Below are positions 36,504 to 48,700 of a DNA stretch of 64,000 nt, in pieces. Both the position numbers and the translations under genes were made by a program. Origin of the DNA: Plazaster borealis (Eukaryota; Echinodermata; Asteroidea; Forcipulatida; Labidiasteridae). Each line of letters begins with the position of its first letter. The stretch's first letter is position 1. The notes beneath the pieces are model-generated. The model saw only the letters and a program-made list of their open reading frames with translations. It was not told the DNA's origin and did no database searches. Where the stretch lies: contig CM037458.1 of NCBI GenBank assembly GCA_021014325.1, positions 22,861,063 through 22,925,062 of the forward strand. The letters run 5' to 3'.

Positions 36504-36724
36504 TCATACCAGTTTAATGGAGTCATCCTGATCCCTCGGCCCATTGGATATTGTATCATTTTGTTTGTACTCGTCCCTCGGTGGCTCATTAAACATGGGT
36601 ATAGACGCATAAGGTGTTAGCGATGCGTAACATCTATCACAGTTGGAATGAGTTATGGGCGGATAATGCTGCCGATAACACATAAATGTCACGCAGAAAC
36701 CGAGTAGTGAGCCGATCACAACAT
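36504..36724 (-). CDS. plpp5: plpp4/5-like exon 8 (C-terminus)
   Basis: Acceptor TTTGTCCACAG completes Asp209. It codes [17 protein letters not shown] and a polar cytosolic tail ending SIKLV. The tail is longer than in human PLPP5 and poorly conserved. Confidence 0.94.
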
Positions 36725-39700
36725 CTGTGGACAAAAAAACACGTCCTGTCTTTAGATCACCGGGGAGTTACGGTTTTATTGATATTAGGGAGCCCGATTT
36801 CACAAAGAACTAAGATTGATCATTAATGCAAATCTATCTTAATTGCTAAGCCAAGTGTGATGTCACAATACAAATCTGACAGCTCGTTTTACGATAAATC
36901 AAGCCTAGTTTCTCATTTAGTGCACAATCCTATGAATTAACCTAGATTATAGTGCTGTACACCATTACACCTCCATTACATGTACAGTCATAAGGCAAAT
37001 TTAAACCATTCTACAAACTTTCTCAACTCCTTGTAGAGCATCAGCATACAACCTGAAGTTTCTTATTTGAACCTAGATGGGTTAATCGAACACAACACCA
37101 TCTCAGCCCTTGTAGTTTCTCATTTATACACCCGGGTGCAGAGAAGCAATTATGAGTAAGTGCCTTGCTCAAGGACACAAGTATCGAGACAAACTAATGT
37201 ATCTAATAGAGGTGGGGGGGGGGTTTGGGGGGGAACCCACAATACAGGTCATTCCAAGATAATAAATAATAATTGGTTCTTATAATTATATCATTGTATA
37301 TAGCACACATATATCCTAGTACATGTAGCTAGATCAAGGTGCTTTACAACATCATTATCCCTGTTCATCCGGCGTACTTTTAGACCATTCCTCTAACTTT
37401 CTCAACTCCCTGGGGGAGCATACAACCCCAAGCTGCTCAAATTAGCACTAAGAGGTTAATCCGACACAATACTGTATCAGCCCTCTCAGGTTCCCTTTTA
37501 TACACCTGGGTTAAGAGAAGCAATTATGGTTTAGTGCCTTGCTCAAGGACACAAGTGTCATGACCGGGATTTGAACCCACACTCTGATGATTCAACCACC
37601 AGAACTTGAGTCCGACACAGTAGACCGTTCGGCCACGACACACCAAGAGTTGGCCCTCGACACTATTTACTCAAAAGCTACAATTCCTACTAAATTTAGA
37701 CATACTTCTAGGAGTGGTTTAGTACTTGATGTCACTTGGCATATACAGGAGGAAAGAAGACATGGGGTGGGGCAACTTGGCCATCGTGTCCCACAAAACT
37801 GAGAGAAATGTCACATGTTGCGTTTTCACTGATAGCCTTGAAATAAAGGGTCAATACAGTCAGGAATGAGATTAGACGAATGTGAACAATTCCTGACAAA
37901 TTGCTTGTGGGTCTGTCGCACCCTTAGTCTAGACCCCAAAAGTTTCTCACTCAGATGTTACAATTTAGGAGGTTTACAGACTCTGTGCATCACCAGCAAA
38001 TTCAAAACTACATGTACAGGTTTGGACACAATGTGGACTATTTCTTTCTCCCTCCCGTGACTGTTCTGGGAGGGTTTTGAGAAAATCCTGAAATCAGGAA
38101 AAAATCCTGAGCAATCACATGCCTGCTAATGTACTTCCTCAGTCTAACAACTAATATAGCGATTTGAAACTAAATGCCACAATTTTGTTGGTCAATCTGA
38201 AATAATACTACTACCAAAGCTAGCAAAACATGATTTAAACCAAAAATTGACAAGTCGCAGACAAATTGCTTTCCGAGCAATAATTTTCAGGAGGCTGGTA
38301 AGGAAAAAAAGAGATTGGCTGGCTTACCTTGCCAATGATGATGGTAATCAGCCGTTCTTGAAAGAGCAATTAGCAATGCCGATACTACAGGTGCTGCTGT
38401 CAGGCACAGTCTCCAAGAACTTCCTCGACCCTGGGCTTCAAAGCAGCGTAGCTTGCCTGCCAGGTACAAAGAGGCAAAACCTAGACCAGTAAAGGCAACT
38501 GCAGAAATGGGGGCGGGGGGGGGGGGGGATAAAAGAAAAGTCAAGTTAAAATTCAAAATTCTAATTCATTAAGTGTCCATAAAATGGAAATTTTTCAAAA
38601 AATAGTTACAAATTACAAATTATCACAAACAATAAATAAAATAGAAATTTGTAGGCAAAGATTTGTCTGATATAACTGAATACACCTACATGCAAGGGCA
38701 AACAAAAATTTTTAAAAATGTTACCGGTTTATAAAATAATAGTAAGAATAAAAGTAAGAAGATTTTTAATGAGCGCCTTACACTGACCCAACTCTAAGCT
38801 ACTTTACAGCATTAAAAGTACAAAAGAGAAAATTTAAAGTGTAAGAACAAATAACACTCAGAATACTAATGTACATGTACTGTAGTAAAATCAGAGATGC
38901 ATGTCCCCTAACAGTACAAGTAGTTAAAATCGACAATGAGCATGGTTGTCCCTCATGTACAAGCTAACACAAATTAAGGACTGATACCTGTGAAAGCTAC
39001 AGGCAAAAAATGCCAATTAGGGGCCAATACGCACAAAATACAAGCCAATGCACACAAATTATGAGCCGATATGCACAAATTACAGGAAGTTACGCACAAG
39101 TTACGGGGCCGGCAATGCGCACAAATATGGGCCAATGCACACAAATTACAGGCTGACATGTACAAATTACAGGTCATACACACAATTTACACGCCGATAC
39201 ATACAAAATATAAAAAACACCATACAAGTTATCAATGCATAAAAAAGTTGTTACTGCTAAAGGTAAAGGTGCAACAAACTGGGCAATAAAGTTTAGAAAT
39301 ACATGAAGGAGATAGAACAAGAATACTAATAATGATATTAATGGCTAGTTCCAATAATCCTGGATTATTCCATCTGCAATTGGAATACACAATCTGAGAA
39401 ACGTTTCTCAGATTCAAATTTGTTGGGTTAAAAAGTTTTATCTTTTTCCATAACCGCAGTACTTCTAAGTGAAAGTTTCTCAAAATGCATTTTACTATCC
39501 AAAGCTGCTGTACTTCTTACCAAGTAAGTTTTTATTGCAATTCACTTTCAGAGTCATTACCAAACGTTTACAATCCCTTTAATGACCTACAGCAGGGATA
39601 CAGTTACTTTTAGCTGATGATTGTTCTGTGAGTCAGCTGAATTCTCCACAGGTCTAGGCCACCACACAATGTATGTCTTGGATTTGACTCATCTAGGACG

Positions 39701-42700
39701 AGAAAACCTTGCCCCCAGGAGGTGTGGGGGTGGGTATTAAAATCAGTGGGCCACCTTGGACAATGATCTTACTTTCTATATCGTTGATATTAACAGGGCT
39801 TATACTTAAGCTTTTTCTTAAGTAGCCCACCGGGCTAGTGAACTGTGCATTTTACTTGCCCCCAGGAAATTTTAGTAACCCAGATTTTAAACATGCACTG
39901 TCATCAATGTATCTTTCTGATGTGTTAACAATAGCAATCACAACCAGTTTATTGATCAAATGGAATTACATCCACACACTCAAAAATGACTAAACACTTA
40001 AAAACAAACTGTTGTTAACAAGTAGGTTTCACAGTTTTTAGTTGCCCGCAGTGCAAGTTGAGAAGTGGTGTTTACTACCCCTTGGCTGTTTTTACTAGAC
40101 AATGTATGCTGGGCTAGTGTTAATTGTGAGCCCTGTGGATAGTGTTACATGTAAGTGATTACTACTATTTGTACACATCAACGAATTGAAAAACTGACAA
40201 CATGAACGAGGCTCCCTCCTGTTCCAACAAGTCGCCCACACATTATGTAAATGTTCATTTGATGACGAACATTCAGAGGTAACATCGTAATTGGTTAATA
40301 TTTGCTCAAGAACTAAGCCAACAAAAGTCAACATATATAGTGTCAGGACGCTGGTAACATATCGGCAGCTGGCCAAACCACCAATCTATTAACATCTCAG
40401 GTCTGATTTTTCACGGAGGCAATTGAGGCAATCGCATCTGCTGCCCCTAATCATTGCCTTGGTGCCCCTTGTAATTTCCACAAAGAGGTGCCCTTCCCAA
40501 GGAGAAAACGCCTTGGTGCCCCTACCCTTTCAAAAACGAAGCATCAGGCTTGGTTTCTATGACAGCATTATATACCAAATTTGTTAAAAGGTTCTATACT
40601 AGTGTTTAGATGCCTCAAACTTACACATTTACACAATGTGGATGTGGGTGAGAACCATGGTACCATGTACTTGTTAGTTTTTCTCCAGATAACTTAAGGA
40701 ATTGGGGGTGATGGGACAATATTTTGCTTGCTCATCTGAAGTACGCAATGATCATGTTTAATCTTTAAGGAGCTGGTTGGGGTACAGATAGTTAAGGAGC
40801 TGGTTAGAAGAAATGTGGTAAGGTGCTGGTAAGGGTAAAGGTGGTTAAGGAGCTGGTTAGAAGAAACATGGTTAAGGAGCTGGTTAGGGTAGTTACATGT
40901 AAGGAGCTGGTTAGAAGAAAGGTGGTTAAGGTGCTAGTAAGGGTACAGGTGGTTAAGGAGCTGGTTAGAAAAAAGGTGGTTAAGGAGCTGGTCAGAAGAA
41001 ATGTGGTTAAACGGCTGGTTGGGGTACAGGTAGTTAAGGAGCTGGTTAGAAGAAATGTGGTTAAGGTGCTGGTAAGGGTACAGGTGGTTAAGGAGCTGGT
41101 TAAAAGAAAGGTGGTTAAGGTGCTGGTAAGGGTACAGGTGGTTAAGGAGCTGGTTAAAAGAAAGGTGGTTAAGGTGCTGGTAAGGGTACAGGTGGTCTAA
41201 GGAGCTGATTAGGGTACAGGTAGTAAAGGTGTGGTTAGAAGAAATTTGATTCAGGTGTGGTTAGGGTACAGGTGGTTAAGGAGCTGGTTAGAAGAAAGGT
41301 GGTTAAGGAGCTGGTAAGGGTACAGGTGGTTAAGGAGCTGGTTAGGGTACAAGGTAGTTAAGGTGCTGGTTAAAAGAAATGTGGTTAAGGAGCTGGTTAG
41401 GGTAAGGGTGGTTAAGAAGCTGGTTAGGGTTCAGGTGGTTAAGGACCTGGTTAGAAGAAAGGTGGTTAAGGAGCTGGTTAGGGTAAGGGTGGTTAAGAAG
41501 CTGGTTAGGGTACAGGTGGTTAAGGAGCTGGTTAGGGTAAGGGTGGTTAAGAAGCTGGTTAGGGTACAGGTGGTTAAGATGCAGGTATCCAGGTGTACTT
41601 AATGTAAACTAAGTGCCCAGCAGCCGCAATTAATTACATTTTGTTGGCATCTTTTTTATGAACAACATAATGAAAATCACTGATGTTACAGTTAATGCCA
41701 TAAATTGATCACCAAGCCTGTTGTCAGTGAAGAATACAAAACTACTATGGTGTGTCAAATACAATTGCCTCCACCAAACAAACAGTGTGCAGTTTTTGGT
41801 TACAACTTTAATTCTGAGCTGCGCTGACAGACAAGGATTCAAAGACATGAGTCAGGTTGGATGGTCCACTTTTCCACTGGAGGAGTCTTATTACATAATA
41901 ACAGTCCAAGGCCAACAGGCTTCTAACTGGCTGTCAAATGAAATTTATATCAAGTGTGCCCAGGGTCTTAATGGGTTCAGATTGCCATGGGGTTATTAAT
42001 TGTAAAATACAACAAACTGGAAAGGACCTCCGGCAGTGCTTTTTTTTTACAGGAACAATGCAGAGGAATTCCAATGCTTTAGGGAACAGGAAATTGTTTT
42101 GGTTTGAAGTTACTTTAGTTGAAGTCTTTGATTTGGTCCACTGTCATCGGTAACTATGTATCAATTAAGAATTGTCTTTGAAAAAGTTTAGACAAGTAAA
42201 ATATGACTCATATTTTTGGGAAATGCCATCACACCTAAACCATACAGCAAGGCCTAAACAAATGTCAAATGGTGATCTCACCTACCCAACACTGTCACTG
42301 AAAAGAAGCCAGTGCAACCGTTTTCAAAGTTTTGAATTTTACAAATCATGGCATTGGACTGTAACACAATCTGTATTTTCGATGAAATTTTTAGAAACTT
42401 GAGACATCACGCTCATAGTTCTTTATAACACAAGCATGGAAGTTTGTCTTGAGAGTGAAAATGTACATTATTGCTCTTCCTCTTTAAAAGGGAGGGTATA
42501 CATTTGGTGATTACTCCAAAAATTAATGACCATAAAAACTGAAATGGTAAAGAGAACTAGAGAGCTGCTGATATATAAAACATTGTTAGAAACGACACCC
42601 TTTGAAGTAAAGTAGTTTTAGAGAAAGAGGTAAAATTTAACCAACAAATTTGAATCCGAGAACTGAAGCCTTTCTCAGGCACCTGAAAGCACACAATTCT

Positions 42701-45700
42701 ATGCAACGAGGCGGCTTTTTCTTTAATTATTTTCTTGCAACTTCGATGACCAATTGAGCCCAAATTTTCACAGGTTTGTTATTTTATGCATATGAGATAC
42801 ACCAAGTGAGGATACTGGTCTTTGACAATTACCAAAAGTATACCCTGCCTTTAAGATGACACCATTCGTCAAATGAGCCATTCATTTTTTAAATTAAAAA
42901 AAAAACAAGTATTAAGGTATGTGTACAATCTTCTGCACCAAAATAAAAAGTGACAGTTTTTTTGTTTCCAACTTCAATTCTGGACTGCACTGACAGACAA
43001 GGATTCACAAGGATTCACAAGGAGTCAGGTTGGATGGTTAGCAAGGAGAAGTCTTATGTAATAACAGTCCATGGCCAACAGCCTTTACATGTATAACTGG
43101 CTGTCAAATAACATTTGCATCAAGTCTGCCGGGGGTCCTGATGGGTTCAGATTGCCATGGGGTTATTAATTGTAAAATACAACTGGAAGAGACCTCCAGC
43201 AGTGATTCTCCAATGAGGAAGGTATTTCTTTTTAAAGAACAATGCAAAAGAATTCCATTGCTTTAAGGCACAGGAAATTGTTTTGGTTTGAAGTTATTTA
43301 GTTTTAAAGAGGGGCTCCAAGGTCACTAAAAGCTTTGCGATGCACTCTTTTCAAAATATAGAGTCCTCATGAAAGTGATTTTTTTTTTTACAAGTCTCTA
43401 ATCTCACTTTAAAGTTGTGTAGAATGTCATTTCATTTCATAAATGTTTTGTACAAAATTTTTGATAATATCTGTTTACTCTTGTATTTGGGTTTTTTACA
43501 GTTTACTGTTTTGCTTGCCTTAAGTTTTGTAGTGTGTTTTCCTTGCCTTTGGCTGGATTATTTGCATTTTTTGCTTAATTTTGTCTTGTTTTGGGTTTCC
43601 CTAATCAATTTTTACAGTGCATAGATACCTTTTGCTTCATAAATGTTTGGTATTATTATTAGTATTATTATTAATATTATACACTTTCAGAGCGAAATTT
43701 GATGTCATTGGATATCAACGACAAATGGTACATTCCAAAGAGTAGTTTTGCATCAGTTTAAAGGTCAAAATCAATGCCGTTTTGTTTGACTATCATCGAA
43801 TTTCAGAATAAACTAAACAACTTCCTGCACAAATATGTCAGGCCTGTGAGTGGACCCTTAAAAAAAGAGCTGAAACACTACATGATGTAAGAATGGTCAT
43901 GGAACGTCAAGTGAGCGCGCGTCACGCATTTACGCTGGTCGAATTGGGGCACCCCATTGATCCAGTAACTAGGCTTATTTCACATTATTGTAGTTGTACA
44001 TTACTGTTGCCAAGCATATATAAGGCCAAAAACGGAAGAAGAAAAAAACGGGGAAAAAAGAAAGAAAAAAAACATGAAAAGAACAGAAAAGAAAAAAACG
44101 GAAATAAAAAATCGCCAAAAAAAGAAAAAAGCGGATATCCGCTTTAAAGCGGAGACTTCACAGGCCTGATATGTACAGACCCATAGGCCCTATATCGTTA
44201 CCGATGCCACGAACTGAAACACTGTTCACAAAACTACTTTTTTTTTCTTTTAAAGTTTTTAAAAAGTTTAAACAATGTGTTCATCGAGGCCTACAATTTC
44301 ATGAAATTTCTACGCTTCAGGAGCTTTACTTTTTTAATTTACGATAGTTGAGCGCTGCAATGTTTGCACTGAAAGTTTCAATTTACCATTATAACACAGG
44401 GCGCGCACAAACCTCGAATGTGAACAAAAACGTTTCCACGAACTGACACTCAACCTTGTCTGCCGGCACTCTACCAACTGAGCTATCTAGTATGTTGGAG
44501 GTCTCCCTATTTGTCTTTGTTTGGGGGCACCAGTCAGAAGCCATTCAACCTTAAACTGCAGTATAGCCACGGAGCACACCTAAGTTTACAATCTACATGT
44601 AGGAAGTGGCAGCAGAGGGATCACCTTTAAGGGAATGCGACTTTTTATTTCATCCCTAGTGGTTTAGGCCCATTACTTAATACAAGTAAATATAACTCAT
44701 TTTATTACAAAATTCCATCACACCTAAGCCAATGCCAAAGGTGATCTCACTTTCCCAACAAGAAAAGGAGCCAGTACAAATGGTTGAATTTTACAAATCA
44801 TGACCAAGTATTCACTCCAAAGGATTTGGAAATCCATCTGTTTTAACATTTAATATTTTTTTATATAATAATGAACCAATAAATAATAAAGAACCAAGTG
44901 TGACAATTTGTTTTGACAATGTACAAACATATTGTACTTCATCTTTTAGATCACACCATTCATCATTGATGAGCCATTCATATTGCATAAACAAAAAATC
45001 AACTTCTTGGTCAATTGAAGTTGCCAACAGAGGGCGCTGTTGCATTTAAGAAGTGGGAACATTTTTTTTTTGCAACAAATGAATTCTTGAACACTTTATT
45101 GTCCATCTCGCTTTGTCTGTATTGTGTTTCAAGGTTCTTTCTTAAGTTAGTATTGTTAATTGTTTTGAACTGTTTGTTTGTTTTTGTTCATGTGTATTTT
45201 ATTCCGTGGAAGGGCGGGGGGGGGGGGGAAGTTGGGGGAGGATCATCTTTCAGCTGCGAATGAGCATTGTTTTCCAGTTATAATTGTTTGTTCTCAGCAC
45301 ACAGGACCACATTGCATCAAGGTATTTCATTTCTTCAAGAAATCTAAAACATTTCCAGCCTTCTCCCTTAACATTGGTCCGCTGGCCAAATACCAGTTAT
45401 AACTTCTGAGGACGAGTCAAAATTCTGTCAAAGTGGTCCTGCGGAATAGTTCATTGCTTCCAAACCACTGACTTCACTGATTATTCAAATGACAGTAGAA
45501 AGAAACCCTTGAGATAAGGACCAGTGAAAAAGCAGGGGAACCAGTGAAATAACAAGCTAACTGGTCCTGCTGGCTAGTCACTGTAAAGTTAAGGGCAAAC
45601 CATGATTTTTGCCTTTTTCGTAAAACTTGAAAACTTGAGAACCTGAGCAAGAAATAATCTCAAATTGGTGGGTAAAAACCAGTACCATATCTGGTCAGGT

Positions 45701-48700
45701 GGTCAGGTTGGTGTAAAGGTATCTTTCCTGACCTTCCACCTCTAGGACCGCAGTTCGAATCACGCAGAGAGCACTATGGTGATTGGGTTTTCAGTCCCTA
45801 CCTGACTGCCTGGGTTTTCCCTGGAAATCTTCTCTGGGGTTTTCCTCCCACATCTAAAGTTGAAATTTATACTTCCTTGTCTTCTCTCCATTGGGTTCTT
45901 GGCTAGTACAGTGATTAGGTTCGCTTTTCTGAGAGTCCTTGGCTTCACAACCAGAATAAATGAAATGAAATGAAATGAAATCTTGGTTTAGCGTGTAACT
46001 TTACTCACATGATGAATGGCCACTAGGGAAACTTTTCCTTCCTTCTGTAATCACATCAGCATTTCCAGTACATTTCATATCCAGTGAGCTCTTGCCATCA
46101 GGGAAGCACCGCCAAAAAAAGTCAGGTCTTGGCCTGTGGCATAAAACAAAGACAAGTTTGAAATGGTTTCATAAGTAGGAATTGGAGCTGTGGTAAAGTG
46201 TTTGATTTTCGGTAATACCATACCTTTCATTAAACCATCGGACAGCTGGTTCACTTTTATTAATCCTGGTCATTTTAGATTTTAGAATGAGTTTGTCTTG
46301 TCATCTGATTCCAATAATTGTTGTTGCCTTTCTGTTAACTGTTCCATTACATCATTAGTAACGCAACAGTAACAAATATTACTTTATTGTATTGTTGCAT
46401 ATGTTGCATATGTTGCATATTGTCATTTTACAAAAAATATGTTTAATAACGGAATAATGGGTGAAAATCAAAAAATTATGTCAAAATACAGAAATGTTTA
46501 AATAATCTTGGCTGAATAAATCATAATAATGAGTATAACAATATTAATCATAGTAGTAACCACCCCAACTGGAGCGCAGACAGCACAATAAGAGTCAACA
46601 ATGATCGGGGCCTGGGGGGCCCAACGAATTATGACCGAGATTGTAGCGTGGGCTCAGAGAAGAGTTGTTGGGTATTTTTTCTTAAATTTTTATCAGTATA
46701 TTTTGCTTGGCCGGGCGGTTTGGTGCATCGGACTCAAGTTCAGGGTGTTATATTATATGGGGTGTTACATACATGTAGTACCTATTTAAAAACCCAACAC
46801 ATCTTTGATTTTTTTTATCAATATGAATTTCTGAATGCATTTTAAATGTCATTTGGGTCATCCAATATTCATATTTGTAGCCTCTAGGATAAACAAAAAA
46901 ATAAAACATACAATTACTAAAACCAATATTGATAGACTTCTTACAAATTTTCATGGAGGGATGTGTAGACAAAAAACAAAACTGGCTCTCTTCTTACTTG
47001 AGGCATTTTTCATAAACCAAGTGAACTTTTACACTCACTTCATTATGATAAATCCTCGGGCAGAATACAAGCCATTGTGGAAACAAGATTAAAAGAGATG
47101 ATAACAGTGTGTCATTATTACCCCCACCCTCCTTCCCCCGTCATTGGGCCAGATAGTTCATTAGCCTTCTTAGCTCCTGGGGGGGGGGAGTATGCAGCAT
47201 GCAGCAAAGACCTCATCCTGTCATAAGAAGAATTTGACCCCGTAATTTGATGATTTGGCATACACAACGTGTGTCCGTAGAATGCTCGGCCATTACACTC
47301 AAAATAGGGAGACTGCTACATTTGGGCTAGATGGATAGCTCAGTTGGTAGAGTGGCTGGACGTCAATCTGGAGGACGCAGGTTCAAATCCAGCTCTAGTA
47401 AATTTTTCTTTGTTCAACCACAAATTAAACTTGTTAAATTTGGGGTAATGTTTATCTTCAGCATTCAAAATTCAGGCATTTATCTGGCTTTAAGAATCCG
47501 ATGACAAAATTAAGATGGTTTATGCAACAATGGAGCATCACTTACCTGCCGACAGTTAGCTTAACAAAATTAGTTATTACTCCATTCATTACCAGGGCCA
47601 ACGTAACCGCTGCAAACAAACACCACAGAAAAAGAAAACAAATTCTTGATTAAAGACTGAGCCGTGTTTTAAAACAAATTGTGTAGTTTTCATCAGAAAG
47701 TCTTGTTATAAAGATGGTGATGGTAGAAAGCATCCTGCAAAAATATTTGGTCTGAAATGCCCACGTTGATTTAGAAATCAATAAAAGTATGTCAACAAAT
47801 TTGAATCTCCAAAGATCGCCTTCAGGCGACTTTTGGAGATTTGAATATCTGTGGTGTCCATTTGTGAATGCTGCCGCCAGAGAAGCGGTTGGTATCCCTC
47901 CTCACCTCACTAAACGTGGATGGATTCTACATTCTTGTGAAATTACCGTAATAGGTATTCCTGTTTTCTTAGTAAGTAGACACTGTATTCAGCTGAAACT
48001 TTCTAAATTCTTGTCTAACACCCTGGGTGAATGAGCCACAAGACTGTTTCTGTTGCCTCTGCCATACACCTCGCCATTATGCTTGGAAGAACACTCATAA
48101 TGGAGGACTTTTGGGACGCTAGGTGGCAGCAGACTTACCAAGTAAATTAATTGTTCTCTGCAATGTGCGCATGCTCAGAACTACGTAAACAATGGAAATT
48201 TACCTGGTAAGTCTGCTGCCACCTAGCAATCCAAAGTCTCCCATTGACAGGGCAAAAGCAAACCACAAAAAAACAGTGAAATCTCACCAAGAACTGCCTG
48301 TTGTGTGTCCTTTTTATCTCTTCTAATGATTGCAAATATCGCTATGACAGTCAGTGGTACCACAGAAATTATCGTCTGTAATAAAAAAGACACACAATAA
48401 TAATGATGAATAATTGTAATGCACCAAACCATTTTGAAATAGGTGCAGAGAAAAAAAGATAATTGGAACTCAGATAACAAAACGGGATACATAATACAAA
48501 AGCACAGTTCCACAGAGGAAGTATCTTTTAAAGAGTCCTAGTATCCTGCAATATATTTGACCCTTGGGAAAATAGTTAGACAATTTTATTGAGTACATGT
48601 GTATGTAGCTATGGCGTTGTTCGGCGTGTGTAATATACTACACCCGCGTGACAGTTTTTGCTTTGTGAAGTGCATGCGTAGTAGACTGTTGCACATGCGA

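Larger units (their letters stand above)
42920..44985. repeat. Tandem duplication, copy 2, with about 1.4 kb extra inside
   Basis: Holds blocks A', B' and C' in the same order, with 43,320-44,690 inserted between A' and B'. The insert contains a purine-rich stretch and a tRNA-like SINE head. Both copies are in plpp intron 6. Confidence 0.75.

Noticed and set aside
40823..41602. Reading frames of [13 protein letters not shown] repeats
   Set aside because: A product of a 27-bp unit in an intron; interrupted wherever the unit length changes.
47325..47400. Possible tRNA gene
   Set aside because: A and B boxes are good but the anticodon stem does not pair and the acceptor stem is poor; the same head occurs at 44.4 kb, so it is a SINE or relic.
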